Positions 10,171 through 20,143 of a stretch of 64,000 nt of DNA are shown here, piece after piece (within the stretch, counting starts at the first letter, position 1; every line of letters begins with the position of its first letter). The notes under the pieces were generated by a model that was not told the DNA's origin, did no database searches, and was given only the letters and a program-made list of their open reading frames with translations. Position numbers and translations under genes: made by a program. The DNA lies in NCBI GenBank assembly GCA_021812285.1, contig JAKAOH010000001.1, forward strand, positions 21,299 to 85,298, written 5' to 3'. The stretch comes from Acidobacteriota bacterium (GTDB taxonomy: Bacteria; Acidobacteriota; Terriglobia; Acidiferrales; UBA7541).

Positions 10171-10566
10171 ATGGCAGAAGAACGTTTTTACGAACTGATT
10201 TTCATTTGCCGGCCGGATACTCCCGAGACCGACATCGACAAGGTGCTTTCCACGCTGCAACAGGTGGTGGAAGAGCAGAAGGGCCGCGTGGAAAAAGTGG
10301 AAAAATGGGGTGTGCGGAAGCTGGCCTATCGCATCGGCAAAAGCCGCGAAGGTTTCTTCGTGTTCCTGGCCATCTACGGACGCCAGGGCGAGATGATCAA
10401 GGAACTCGAACGCCGCCTGAAGGTTTCCGAGCCCGTGCTGAAGTACATGACGGTGCGCATCGACGAGGAATTGAAGCGTCAGCGCAAACTGAGCGAGCGC
10501 CGCGAACGCCGTCTGGCTCGCCGTCCGCGCAAGACCGCCGGCGAACCGGCCGCAGCTTCGGGCTAA
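10171..10566 (+). CDS. rpsF: 30S ribosomal protein S6
   Basis: YELIFICRPDTPETDIDKVL, WGVRKLAYRIGK; rpsF-rpsR-rplI synteny. Confidence 0.96.
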   Translation: MAEERFYELIFICRPDTPETDIDKVLSTLQQVVEEQKGRVEKVEKWGVRKLAYRIGKSREGFFVFLAIYGRQGEMIKELERRLKVSEPVLKYMTVRIDEELKRQRKLSERRERRLARRPRKTAGEPAAASG

Positions 10567-10587
10567 GCCCGTTTCAAGGAGATTCCG

Positions 10588-10902
10588 ATGAGTACGACTC
10601 CCGTAACACCGCAACACTCCGGCCGTTCCTCGCACGGTTCGGGACCCCGACCCGGCGGCGACCGCCCGCGTAAGCCGCGGCGGCAGTACGTTCGCAAGAG
10701 GAAGGTTTGCCGTTTCTGCGTGGACAAGGTGGATTACATCGATTACAAGAACGCCGAGTTGCTACAGACGTTCATTCTGGATCGCGGCAAAGTGATCCCC
10801 CGCCGCATCACCGGCACGTGCGCCCGCCATCAGCGCTGGCTGAAGGTGGCGATCAAGCGCGCCCGGAACATCGCCCTGCTGCCATTCGCCGCGGGGGCGT
10901 AG
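10588..10902 (+). CDS. rpsR: 30S ribosomal protein S18
   Basis: [47 protein letters not shown]. Confidence 0.96.
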   Translation: MSTTPVTPQHSGRSSHGSGPRPGGDRPRKPRRQYVRKRKVCRFCVDKVDYIDYKNAELLQTFILDRGKVIPRRITGTCARHQRWLKVAIKRARNIALLPFAAGA

Positions 10903-10918
10903 CGCGAAGGAATATCCG

Positions 10919-11428
10919 ATGAAGATCATCCTGCAGGAAAACATCGAAAAGCTGGGCACTCGCGGCCAGATCGTGGACGTGGCCGAGGGTTACGCCCGCA
11001 ACTATCTGCTGCCGCGCAAACTGGCGCTCCAGGCGACGGTCGGAAACCTGAAACAGCTCGAGCGGATTCGCACGAGGCTGGCGAAAATCGAGGTGCAGGA
11101 GCATTCGGCCGCGGAACAAACGGCCGGGCTGCTGGCGGCGGCTTCTGTGACGTTGCAGCGCAAGGCGGGACAGAACGACCAACTGTTCGGTTCGGTGACG
11201 TCGGCCGACATCGCCGAAGCGCTCGAAGCGCAGGGCATCCAGGTGGACAAGAGGAAAGTGGCGCTCGAACAGCCCATCAAGCTGACCGGCGAATACAACG
11301 TTGCGATCAAGCTGCATCACAACGTTTCCGCGACGATCAAGGTGGTGGTGGCTCGGGAAGGCGAACCGCCGGCAGCGGCCGCGCCGGCTCAGCCGGAACC
11401 CGCGCCGGAACCGGCTCCCGCGGAGTAA
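10919..11428 (+). CDS. rplI: 50S ribosomal protein L9
   Basis: MKIILQENIEKLGTRGQIVDVAEGYARNYLLPRKLA; Pro/Ala-rich C-terminal tail. Confidence 0.97.
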   Translation: MKIILQENIEKLGTRGQIVDVAEGYARNYLLPRKLALQATVGNLKQLERIRTRLAKIEVQEHSAAEQTAGLLAAASVTLQRKAGQNDQLFGSVTSADIAEALEAQGIQVDKRKVALEQPIKLTGEYNVAIKLHHNVSATIKVVVAREGEPPAAAAPAQPEPAPEPAPAE

Positions 11429-11457
11429 TGCGGCGAGAGAGTCTGGGAATTTCCTCC

Positions 11458-11486
11458 GCCCCATGCGCCCGCGCGGCGCGTGGGGC
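11458..11486 (+). terminator. GC-rich hairpin immediately after rplI (possible terminator/attenuator)
   Basis: GCCCCATGCGC...GCGCGTGGGGC, 11-bp stem with one G-T pair; only a weak following T-tract (tgtgtttt). Confidence 0.4.
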
Positions 11487-11724
11487 GCTGTGTTTTCGGA
11501 CCAACGTTTTCCACCGGACGCGCGCTTTTCCACAGGCCGCGAAAATTCGCGAGGGCGCATTCCGATTGGGGTTCGGGGCTGTGGATGAATGCCGCCGAAA
11601 TTCACAGGCGCGCACTGGCTTTTTTCAGGGCGGCGTGGAGAATGGCGGTTCGCCCGGCGCAAAGGGCGGCGAAAAAGGCGTTGCGCGGGGATATTTTCAA
11701 GGCGAAAATAAAGCGAATACGAAC

Positions 11725-13092
11725 ATGGCTACGACCGTCGAACTCGAACGACCATTGCCTCACAATCCCAGCGCCGAACGTAGCGTCCTCGGCGCGATCC
11801 TGCTGGACAATCACAGCCTGAACGCGGCGGTGGAAGTGCTGCGGCCGGAGGATTTCTTCCTCGACCAGCACCGGCGGCTCTACCAGCACATGATCGCGCT
11901 GGGCGAGCGGCAGCGGCCGATCGATCTGGTGACGCTGGCCGAAGAGTTGGGACGGTCCGGGGAATTCGAAGCGGCGGGCGGCCCGGCATATCTGGCGCAA
12001 CTGGTGGACGGGGTGCCGCGCGTCACGCACGTGGATCACTACGCGCGAATCGTGAAGGAGAAATCGCTGCTGCGTGGGCTGATCCACACGGCCGAGGCGA
12101 TTCAGCAGCAGGCGCTAGAAGCGGAAGAGGGAGCCGAGGAGATCCTGGACCGGGCGGAAACGCTGATCTTTCAATTGGCCGAGGACCGGATTCGCGCGGG
12201 CCTAGTGGGCGTGAACGAGATCGTACGTGGAAGTTCCGAACGGCTGGATCGGATGCTGAGCGGGGAGCAGCAATTGACGGGCCTTGCCGCCGGCTACACC
12301 CAACTGGATCGGTTGACTTCCGGCTTGCAGCCTTCCGAGCTGATCATTCTGGCGGCGCGACCCTCGATGGGGAAAACGGCGCTGGCGCTGAACATCGCGG
12401 AAAACGTGGCGATGGCGCAGCGGCAGCCGGTGGCGATTTTCAGCCTGGAAATGTCGAAGGAATCGCTGCTGATGCGCCTGGTGGCCTCGTACGCTCGGCT
12501 GGACATGCACCGGTTCCGGACCGGGCACTTGGGGCGCGAGGAAGGCCGGCGAATGATGCAGGCGCTGAACGAACTGCGCGAAGCGCCGGTATGGATCGAC
12601 GATTCCGGGTCGGCCACTGTGCTGGAAATCGGGGCGAAAGCGCGGCGACTGAAGAGGGACAAGGGGCTCTCACTACTGGTGGTGGATTACCTACAGCTGA
12701 TTTCCTCGCGCGGGCGGTTCGGGAACCGGACCGAGGAAGTTTCCTCGATTTCGCGGGCGCTGAAAGGGTTGGCGAAGGAATTGCAGATTCCTGTTCTGGT
12801 GCTCAGCCAGCTGACGCGTGCGCCAGAACGCGAAGAGCGCCGACCGCAACTGGCCGACCTTCGCGAATCGGGCGCGATCGAGCAGGACGCCGACGTGGTG
12901 GTCTTCATCCACCGGCCGAATTTCTACCGGACGGAGCTGCCGGAGGAGGAGCGGCGTGTGGCGGAGATTCTGATCGCCAAGCAGCGGAACGGCCCGACGG
13001 ACCGGCTGAAATTCGTTTTTTTCGAGAAATATACGCGGTTCGAAGAGGCGGCGGCGGAATCGGCGGGAGGCCGTGAGGGCGAGGAATTCTAG
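11725..13092 (+). CDS. dnaB: Replicative DNA helicase DnaB
   Basis: ORF 11428..13092, likely ATG at 11725 (MATTVELERPLPHNPSAERSVLGAILLDN); Walker A ARPSMGKTAL; LVVDYLQLI. Confidence 0.96.
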   Translation: MATTVELERPLPHNPSAERSVLGAILLDNHSLNAAVEVLRPEDFFLDQHRRLYQHMIALGERQRPIDLVTLAEELGRSGEFEAAGGPAYLAQLVDGVPRVTHVDHYARIVKEKSLLRGLIHTAEAIQQQALEAEEGAEEILDRAETLIFQLAEDRIRAGLVGVNEIVRGSSERLDRMLSGEQQLTGLAAGYTQLDRLTSGLQPSELIILAARPSMGKTALALNIAENVAMAQRQPVAIFSLEMSKESLLMRLVASYARLDMHRFRTGHLGREEGRRMMQALNELREAPVWIDDSGSATVLEIGAKARRLKRDKGLSLLVVDYLQLISSRGRFGNRTEEVSSISRALKGLAKELQIPVLVLSQLTRAPEREERRPQLADLRESGAIEQDADVVVFIHRPNFYRTELPEEERRVAEILIAKQRNGPTDRLKFVFFEKYTRFEEAAAESAGGREGEEF

Positions 13093-13233
13093 AGGTTCGG
13101 TCTGGGGAGCAAAAAGGCGGGAGTGGGGCTGGCCGAGGGCCGGCTCATGCTATACTTGGCTGGAATCGTCCGACGTCCAAAGCTCGAAGTGGAAATCTTA
13201 TAAGGAATTAGGCTTTTTACTGGCCTCATACCA

Positions 13234-14466
13234 TTGGCGGATACGCGCAAAAGTCTCATCCCCCCCGCCCAGAACCGTGCGAAAGGCAAAGGCGGCGAAA
13301 CGCGAGATGGGGGTGTGTCCCGAGCCGCGCGGCGGGAGGCGGGAGAACCCGAAGGATTCGCCAGCCTGTGGGACCTGTTGCTGCTGCGCAGCCTTTTCAT
13401 CCTGATTTGCGTGCTGATCGGCTGGCATTTCCACCCTTTCGGATTCACGAAAATTACCGGGTCGCTGTTTGGGCTGGTTTTCGCAGTTCTGGTGATCCTG
13501 GGAGAAAAGCGGCTGCGAAAGATCAGCCTGCGGCGGCTGATCGGGGCCGCGGTCGGGTCGATCCTGGGCATACTGGCGGCGCTGCTGATCCACTTGGTGG
13601 TCGACAAGACGGCGCTGCCGGCGGAATCAAAATCATTCCTGGGAATCGCGCTGGTGGCGGTGATGGCCTACGTGGGGATGCTGGTGGGTGCGAACAAGGG
13701 AGACATGCTGAACCTGCAGGCGTTCGGGGGCGTGTTCGGGACCGAACGGTCAGGGCGGCACTTTTCGAAGATTCTGGACACAAGCGTGATCATCGACGGG
13801 CGCGTGGCGGACGTGTGCGAGGCGTCGTTTATGGACGGGACGGTGATCGTGCCGCGGTTCGTGCTGCACGAACTCCAAACCGTGGCGGATTCGGCCGACC
13901 CGCTGAAGCGGCAGCGCGGGCGCCGTGGGCTGGAAGTGTTGGAGCGGATCCGGCAGTTGCCTTCGCTCGACGTGGAGATTGCCGAAGAGGATTTTCCCGA
14001 AGTGCCGGAAGTGGATCTGAAGCTGATCGAGCTGGCGCGGCGATACGACGCGAAGATTGTGACGAACGATTTCAATCTGAATAAAGTGGCGACGCTGCAG
14101 GGCATCGACGTGCTGAACGTGAATCAACTGGCGAACGCGCTGAAACCGGTGGTGCTGCCGGGCGAGGCGATGCGCGTCTTCATCCTGCGCGAAGGCAAGG
14201 AAGCCAACCAGGGTGTGGCGTACCTGGATGATGGCACGATGGTGGTTGTGGATGGGGCGCGGCGGATGATCAACAAGACGATCGATATCGCCGTAACGTC
14301 CGTTCACCAGACGAGCGCTGGGAAAATGATTTTTGGGCGCTACGACGAGCGCGCCGAAGCCGCCGCCCGGGCCAATGCCCACGAACCGCCGCAGCGGTCG
14401 GAAAACCACGCGAACGAGCGCGAACTGCCACCGCGCCCGATTCACCCCGAATCCACACACCGCTAA
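13234..14466 (+). CDS. PIN/TRAM domain membrane protein (YacL-like)
   Basis: TM segments, PIN motif ILDTSVIIDGRVADVCEASFMDGTVIVPRFVLHELQ, C-terminal TRAM-like GVAYLDDGTMVVVDGA. Confidence 0.88.
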   Translation: MADTRKSLIPPAQNRAKGKGGETRDGGVSRAARREAGEPEGFASLWDLLLLRSLFILICVLIGWHFHPFGFTKITGSLFGLVFAVLVILGEKRLRKISLRRLIGAAVGSILGILAALLIHLVVDKTALPAESKSFLGIALVAVMAYVGMLVGANKGDMLNLQAFGGVFGTERSGRHFSKILDTSVIIDGRVADVCEASFMDGTVIVPRFVLHELQTVADSADPLKRQRGRRGLEVLERIRQLPSLDVEIAEEDFPEVPEVDLKLIELARRYDAKIVTNDFNLNKVATLQGIDVLNVNQLANALKPVVLPGEAMRVFILREGKEANQGVAYLDDGTMVVVDGARRMINKTIDIAVTSVHQTSAGKMIFGRYDERAEAAARANAHEPPQRSENHANERELPPRPIHPESTHR

Positions 14467-14561
14467 GAGCGCGCCACCAGTACGCGGGACGCACCGGCAA
14501 GCCGCACGGCGCGGCCACGCGATGCCGCCTGGAAATTTTAGGAAGACCTTCAGCGCGACCG

Positions 14562-14762
14562 CTAGGAGTGTCCTTTGCGCACTTCCTGGACGCGGGCGGA
14601 GCGGACGACAGGAGATTTTTTCTGGCGTGCGGCAAACCGCCGCGCACGCGCCCGATCCACATAAACCCTGGTGAACTTTTCGCCGTCCATGTAGTAGATG
14701 GTGGCTCTCCAGTGCCGGTGCCTGTGCCGCGGACTATCGGACATGAGGGCTTCTTTTAGCAT
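14562..14762 (-). CDS. Small basic hypothetical protein
   Basis: 66-aa ORF MLKEALMSDSPRHRHRHWRATIYYMDGEKFTRVYVDRARARRFAARQKKSPVV...; no competing ORF of better quality. Confidence 0.45.
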   Translation of the reverse strand: MLKEALMSDSPRHRHRHWRATIYYMDGEKFTRVYVDRARARRFAARQKKSPVVRSARVQEVRKGHS

Positions 14763-14789
14763 CGGCGTTCTCTCGGCGAAAAAAGCTCT

Positions 14790-15338
14790 TCAGCCGTGCC
14801 GCCCGCCGTTGGGAGCGGCGACGGCCGGCTGGAATTTCTCCTTTGACCCGCGTCTGCCGGTTTCGAGCGAGACCGTGAAAACGGCTCCTGAATTCATGCC
14901 CGAAAGCGTTTGCAGAGCTTCGCGAAAGGCATGGAGAACGCGGAATGCGTAGGTCGCGACATCCTCGGAGAGAGGATCCTGGCACGAAGGCGGACGAGTC
15001 CATGACGTGCCGCAGTTCGGACAGGATTCGGGAGAACCGGTCCAGCGGATGCGAGGAAAACGGATTACCGTCCGGCAATGATCGCAGCGAAGAGCCACGC
15101 TCCGGATCTGCTTGAGAGAGAAGCTGAGGCGAGCGCCTTTCCCCGGCTGAGGGATCTCGGCGAGCTTTTGGTCACTTTCCGATTCACGGCGATCCGCGGC
15201 ACGGGAAGTGGTTTTGGCGCGGCTGGGCGAAACGAGCGGCCCAGGGAGCGGCGAGAGGGTCGCACGGCTGGAATCCGATCTTTTTGCAACGGGAAGGCCG
15301 GTTTCGGAGCGCGTCTGCATAAAGGAGCCTCCTTGCAA
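14790..15338 (-). CDS. Hypothetical zinc-ribbon-like protein
   Basis: 182 aa; LRCDHCRT...ESCPNCGTSW (CxxC...CxxC). Confidence 0.5.
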   Translation of the reverse strand: MQGGSFMQTRSETGLPVAKRSDSSRATLSPLPGPLVSPSRAKTTSRAADRRESESDQKLAEIPQPGKGARLSFSLKQIRSVALRCDHCRTVIRFPRIRWTGSPESCPNCGTSWTRPPSCQDPLSEDVATYAFRVLHAFREALQTLSGMNSGAVFTVSLETGRRGSKEKFQPAVAAPNGGRHG

Positions 15339-15529
15339 TTGCCAGTCCTAGAACGATCGGAAAACCGCCATAAAACCGACCAACGTAACTCATAGAACCC
15401 AAGAGGATTAATTCACGATCGCGATTCCCTCCCTGGGGGGCTCGAAGACGGGGTGGTGCAACCTCTTTCACTTTTTTAGGGCGAAACACCGAAAGCCTCG
15501 ACCACCCCTAGAAAGCAAAAAGAGCGCGA

Positions 15530-16534
15530 TCAGCGAAAAGGACTCGCAACAGCCAAAGGAGGCGAGGAGCCTGATAAAATCGGATTATTTTTCTCTGCCA
15601 TGGCTTGATCTAGGCATTCCCGCAGAGGCGCGAAATGACTCGTGGCGAGAACTTTTGCGATCCTGCCCTCCATCCGAGAAATATGGAAATAATGACGGAA
15701 CATGGACCGTGCCCTGCCCCGGAGACGCGGCTGATGCGGATCGACTTCCCAAGGATGAAAATAGAGGACGAGGCCGCGGCCTTCGCGGCGCGCCTTCCGA
15801 AACGCCCATCGTGTGTACCACTCGGGAAGAATTCGGAGATAACCGCCGCCGGCGGCAGGAAGATTCCAAGGGCCCAGCCGAACGGTGGTCGGAGGAAACT
15901 CGAAGAGGTGGCACCCCTCGCCGCAGGCCCACTCGAAAGGAGCTTGCGGCGCGTGCGGCATTCCGTAGACATCGTGATGGATGGGGAAGACGCTGGAATC
16001 GTAAAGAAAACCCTCTTGCGAGAGAATCTCCAGCGCCCAAAGCGACTGTTCGACGACCGAGAAACTGGGCGCTCGATAGCCTACGACGGCTTGGCCGCCG
16101 GCGTCCTCGATGGCTGCGCGGGCGCGACGTGTATCGGCGCGAAACTCGTCGGGCGAGAGATGCCAGATGCAGCGGTGCCAGTAGCTATGGCAGGCGACCT
16201 CGTGCCCGGCGGCGACAATCTCGCGCACGATTTGCGGGAAGCGTTCGGCAACCCATCCGAGCACGAAAAATGTGGCCTTGGTTCCGTGCCGGCCGAGCAG
16301 GTCGAGAACGCGGCGGGTGTTGTCCACAACGCGCGAGGGATGGGAAGGCCAGCTTTCCGAAGAAATACGGTCGTGAAAGGCTTCCACGTGGAAGTAGTCC
16401 TCGACGTCCACACTGAGAGCGTCAGGAAGGGGCCGAGGAAACCGGCTAGGGACGAGGCGGGCACGCGTAATGGGAGAAGAAAAGGCCGAACCGGACATGG
16501 GAGCTGATCTCGATTCCTCGCTCTCCCTCAACAA
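15530..16534 (-). CDS. XrtA/PEP-CTERM system-associated polysaccharide deacetylase (DUF3473-like C-terminus)
   Basis: SVDVEDYFHVEAF, TKATFFVLGWVAERFPQIVREIVAAGHEVACHSYWH, YRAPSFSV, LYFHPWEVDP. Confidence 0.92.
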   Translation of the reverse strand: MLRESEESRSAPMSGSAFSSPITRARLVPSRFPRPLPDALSVDVEDYFHVEAFHDRISSESWPSHPSRVVDNTRRVLDLLGRHGTKATFFVLGWVAERFPQIVREIVAAGHEVACHSYWHRCIWHLSPDEFRADTRRARAAIEDAGGQAVVGYRAPSFSVVEQSLWALEILSQEGFLYDSSVFPIHHDVYGMPHAPQAPFEWACGEGCHLFEFPPTTVRLGPWNLPAAGGGYLRILPEWYTRWAFRKARREGRGLVLYFHPWEVDPHQPRLRGRARSMFRHYFHISRMEGRIAKVLATSHFAPLRECLDQAMAEKNNPILSGSSPPLAVASPFR

Positions 16535-16774
16535 AGCGTTGCGGGCCGTGCGACTGAGCGAACGCCGATTCGCTTGCCCGTGGCGCCCCTGGCGCTGAAC
16601 TACTGCTTGTTACCTGCTGCGACAGATCGCCGCCTGGCTAAGAAAGCGATCATCGGCAACCCGGTGCCGAACAGCAGCAAGAGCCAAAACGATACTAGCG
16701 ACACTCAAAGCTACCCTTTTCATCCGGCCCCCATCCGGCACCTGACCGCGCTCCGAGCTTGCCAGCTTCTCTTG

Positions 16775-17533
16775 CTAGGAGATCGTCTTGCGCATGCGGC
16801 GACGGAACATCAACGCGATACCCAGCAGACCACTGCCAAACAGGCCAAGCGTTGCGGGCTCGGGAACCGTTTCCAGACCATCGGTCAAAGGCGTGAACCA
16901 ATCCACGTGGCCATTAGCGTCCGTTCCATAGGCGAGGAAGACCGTCCCGTAGGGGAAACCTGTGGAACCGCCGCTAAAGCTGAAACTGACGGTCAGGTAG
17001 TTGGTGCCGCTCGATCCGGCGCTGACTCCGGGCAGATTGACCGTGTAGACGGCATAACCCATCGTGCCGGGCACGGTTTGAACCGCGTTAATGTTATTGA
17101 ATTTGTAGTTGTCCACGCTGGATGAGCTAGCGGTGAGCCCCAGGTAGCCGGAAATCAGAGGTCCGGAACTCTGAGTGAACGGGGTTGTGTTCGCGAGATT
17201 CGCAGTCAACGACGTCCCGCCAGGACCCCCGTTGCTCTGGGTGAAATTCACCGAGAAGCTGAGTGGAGAGCTAATGGGATTGGTGCTGGAGAGCGGCACC
17301 AAAATCACCAGCGTGGTGCCGCTAGTCGAGCCGTTGTTGTTGATGGCGATGTTGAACGTGGGATTCGTGCTTCCAATCGTTCCAATATCGAGCGAGAATG
17401 TGGCCGGCGTGCACGCTGTGGGGCTTGGCATCCAGCCCGGTCCACAAATGCCCATCACCTGGGCATGCGCACTTGGGGAACCCACGAAAGCAGCAAAGGC
17501 GCAAAGCAAACCGATCCTTAGAATCTTAGACAC
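16775..17533 (-). CDS. PEP-CTERM sorting domain-containing protein
   Basis: N-terminal signal peptide, C-terminus VPEPATLGLFGSGLLGIALMFRRRMRKTIS; GTG start. Confidence 0.93.
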   Translation of the reverse strand: MSKILRIGLLCAFAAFVGSPSAHAQVMGICGPGWMPSPTACTPATFSLDIGTIGSTNPTFNIAINNNGSTSGTTLVILVPLSSTNPISSPLSFSVNFTQSNGGPGGTSLTANLANTTPFTQSSGPLISGYLGLTASSSSVDNYKFNNINAVQTVPGTMGYAVYTVNLPGVSAGSSGTNYLTVSFSFSGGSTGFPYGTVFLAYGTDANGHVDWFTPLTDGLETVPEPATLGLFGSGLLGIALMFRRRMRKTIS

Positions 17534-17723
17534 GGCGCCCTCCCGGGCAAATCGTAACGTCCATCAGAACGCAGGCACGCCGCGGGCCAAACCGGCGGGG
17601 AACCAGGCTGACCGAATGGATTGAAACGGAATGTGTTAGCAGAGGCCTTGGGGGCCCAAGGTTCTGGCCAGTGCAGGCGATTGCAGAGTTTGCGCCGCCA
17701 AGTTGCAGAGTGGTAACACGTTG

Positions 17724-20063
17724 TTATTTTGTTTTGGCCCGTTTTTCCAGCTCCGTGAGCGTTTCTTCGGCTTGTCGAGTGTTTGCCTGATCGAGTCCCA
17801 GGCGACGGGCTTCGAGGAGGGTTGCGCGCGCTTCGCGCTTTTGACCGGCGGCCGAATAGGCCAATCCGAGATGAAAGCGAAAGACGGCATCGCGCGGCAT
17901 TCTGGCGACTGCTTGCTGAAGCGGAGGGATGGCGAGGGAGGCCATGCCCTTCTTCATGTAAACCCAACCGAGCGTATCGGCGATGGACGGATCGGAAGGT
18001 TCCGAAGCGCGGGCCTGCTGCGCGAAGCCGAGCGCCACGTTCGAATCCTCGCCTTGCTCGATCATGGCGCGCGCAAGCCCGGCTTGGGCCGAAGCAATAC
18101 CGGGAGAACGCTGGAGAGCGCGCTGGTAATAATCCTGTGCGTCGGCCCAGCGATTGAGCTGAAGGGAGAGATTGCCAGCGAGCAATTCAGACTGGGAGTC
18201 CTTGGCGTCGAGGTTTCCCGCGCGAGCGTAATTTTCAATCGCAAGCTGTCCGTCGCCGCGCAACTGGGCGATGCGGCCGAGGTAGAAATAGGCCGAGGCG
18301 CTTTTCGGATTCAATTGAAGAGCGTGCTGGCAGTCGGTGGTTGCCGTGGCGAGATTGTTCTGAAGAACGTGCAACTGGGCAAGCAGAACAAAAAGCTCGG
18401 CGTTGGCGCCGGGGCCAGCAGCATAGGCATTGACTGTTTGAATGGCTTTTCCCGTCTGCTCTTGTGCCACATAGAGCTGGGCGAGGCCTGCAAGCATGGG
18501 GGTAGGATCCTTCACGCGCGACAACACCGCTTCATATTCCTTTTCGGCCTTGGCGTAATCCCTGCGCATGCCGTCGACGACAGCCTGACGCACCTGGATG
18601 GCGAGGGATCCGGGCGAGAGTTGGCTGGCGACGAACAGCGCTTTTTGCGCGCGAGAAGTATCGCCGCTCAGGATGGCGGCGTCTGCCGCAAGCAGGTACC
18701 CTGCGACCATAGAGGGATCGAGCAGCAGGACTTGGCGAGCATAATGAGCAGCGCCGACGGCATCCTTGGCGCGCAAACTGAGCTGGCCCAACTGGAGGAA
18801 TGCGAAGGAGAAGGAGGGGTCCATCTTGAGGCACTGGTAAAACTCCGATTGCGCCGAATCGTCTTTACCAAGCGCCATCAGCGAGACGCCCAGATAGTAG
18901 TGGCCGAAGACGGAGGCGGAACCGCCTTCGAGGGCCTTGCGGAGTTGCTCGACGGCGTCAGCGTCGCGTCCCTGGAGGTGAGTGATCGCTCCGGCGAACA
19001 TCAACGCTTGGCGGTCCTTGGGATTCTGGCTGAGGATTTGTTGATTCCAGCGAATCGCATCGGGAACGTCATTCATGGTGATATAGACGTTCACGAATTT
19101 TTTCTTGAGCAGGAGCGAGGGAGAGAGGGAATAGGCGATGCGATATTCGGCGAGGGCGCTCGGGAGTTGATTGTGGGCGACCCAGAAATCGCCGACGCCG
19201 GAGTGCAGATCGGCGGTGGATTTCTGCTTTGCCTCGAAGTTGGCGATGGTGGCCTGGGCGTCGGCAACGCGCCCCCAGCGGCAGTAGAGATCGGCCATCG
19301 CCAGGTAGAGCGCGGGCGCGCCGGAGGTGGCCTTGAGTCCCTGCCGCAACGTCTGTTCGGCCGGTTGGAACTGACCGAGTTTTTGATGCAGGTTGGCGAG
19401 GTCGCGATAGCCATCGACGGAGGTGGGATCGAGGGCGAGCGCATGTTCGAAAGAGGTGGCGGCAGAGGCCGTATCACCATTCCCGAGTTGCGCAATGCCG
19501 ATGGCCAGCTGAAGGGGAGCTTCGCGGGGACGGAGCGCCGTCGCTTTTTCCAACTCGATGAGAGCCTGCGGATAGTTTTTCTGGGCGAGGTAGCTCTGCG
19601 CGACGAGTAATTGCGCGGAGAAATTTTTCGGCTCGCGCGACAGAACCTCGGAAGCGTATTGGCGAGCGCGGTCGGGATGATTACCGATCAGGTAGAGATT
19701 GCCGAGTTCGAGTTCGGCGGGAGCCTGCTGGGGATTGATGTCAAGCGAATGAGTGAACGCCTGCAAGGAAGCCTGTAAATCCCCGCGCTGTTTTTGTGTG
19801 AGGCCGAGGTAGTAATAACCCTCCGTGAAGCGGGGATCGGCCTTGACAGCGTTTTTGAACTCGATCGCCGCATCGTCGTATTTTTTCTCCTGGTAATACT
19901 TCTTGCCGTTTTCGAAATAGGAGTTGCGCCGCTGAATCGGGTCCTGGTTGCACCCGGCCAGAACGCCGGCGAACAGCACCAGCAGAATAGGCCCGAACAG
20001 CAAACAAGAATCCTTGTGTTGCGCTCGCATCCATGATTGCGCCATAGAACCCCTCGTTTCCAT
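17724..20063 (-). CDS. XrtA/PEP-CTERM system TPR-repeat lipoprotein (PrsT-like)
   Basis: 779 aa; lipobox LFAGVLAGC, about 20 TPR-like repeats, position in exosortase cluster. Confidence 0.87.
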   Translation of the reverse strand: METRGSMAQSWMRAQHKDSCLLFGPILLVLFAGVLAGCNQDPIQRRNSYFENGKKYYQEKKYDDAAIEFKNAVKADPRFTEGYYYLGLTQKQRGDLQASLQAFTHSLDINPQQAPAELELGNLYLIGNHPDRARQYASEVLSREPKNFSAQLLVAQSYLAQKNYPQALIELEKATALRPREAPLQLAIGIAQLGNGDTASAATSFEHALALDPTSVDGYRDLANLHQKLGQFQPAEQTLRQGLKATSGAPALYLAMADLYCRWGRVADAQATIANFEAKQKSTADLHSGVGDFWVAHNQLPSALAEYRIAYSLSPSLLLKKKFVNVYITMNDVPDAIRWNQQILSQNPKDRQALMFAGAITHLQGRDADAVEQLRKALEGGSASVFGHYYLGVSLMALGKDDSAQSEFYQCLKMDPSFSFAFLQLGQLSLRAKDAVGAAHYARQVLLLDPSMVAGYLLAADAAILSGDTSRAQKALFVASQLSPGSLAIQVRQAVVDGMRRDYAKAEKEYEAVLSRVKDPTPMLAGLAQLYVAQEQTGKAIQTVNAYAAGPGANAELFVLLAQLHVLQNNLATATTDCQHALQLNPKSASAYFYLGRIAQLRGDGQLAIENYARAGNLDAKDSQSELLAGNLSLQLNRWADAQDYYQRALQRSPGIASAQAGLARAMIEQGEDSNVALGFAQQARASEPSDPSIADTLGWVYMKKGMASLAIPPLQQAVARMPRDAVFRFHLGLAYSAAGQKREARATLLEARRLGLDQANTRQAEETLTELEKRAKTK

Positions 20064-20143
20064 ACCTCCAGCGGCTGGCCAGCCCCGGTATGCCTAACGC
20101 GGCCAAGCGAATATTTCCTCGCCGGCCGTTTAGCCAAACGGAG

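Noticed and set aside
15451-15510. GGGTGGT/ACCACCC arms upstream of the 182-aa ORF and a 14-mer accgaaagcctcga shared with about 63868
   Set aside because: Short arms with a long loop, and a 14-mer repeat is expected by chance in 64 kb
17703-19610. 635-aa plus-strand ORF
   Set aside because: Antisense to the well-supported TPR lipoprotein; no recognisable domains
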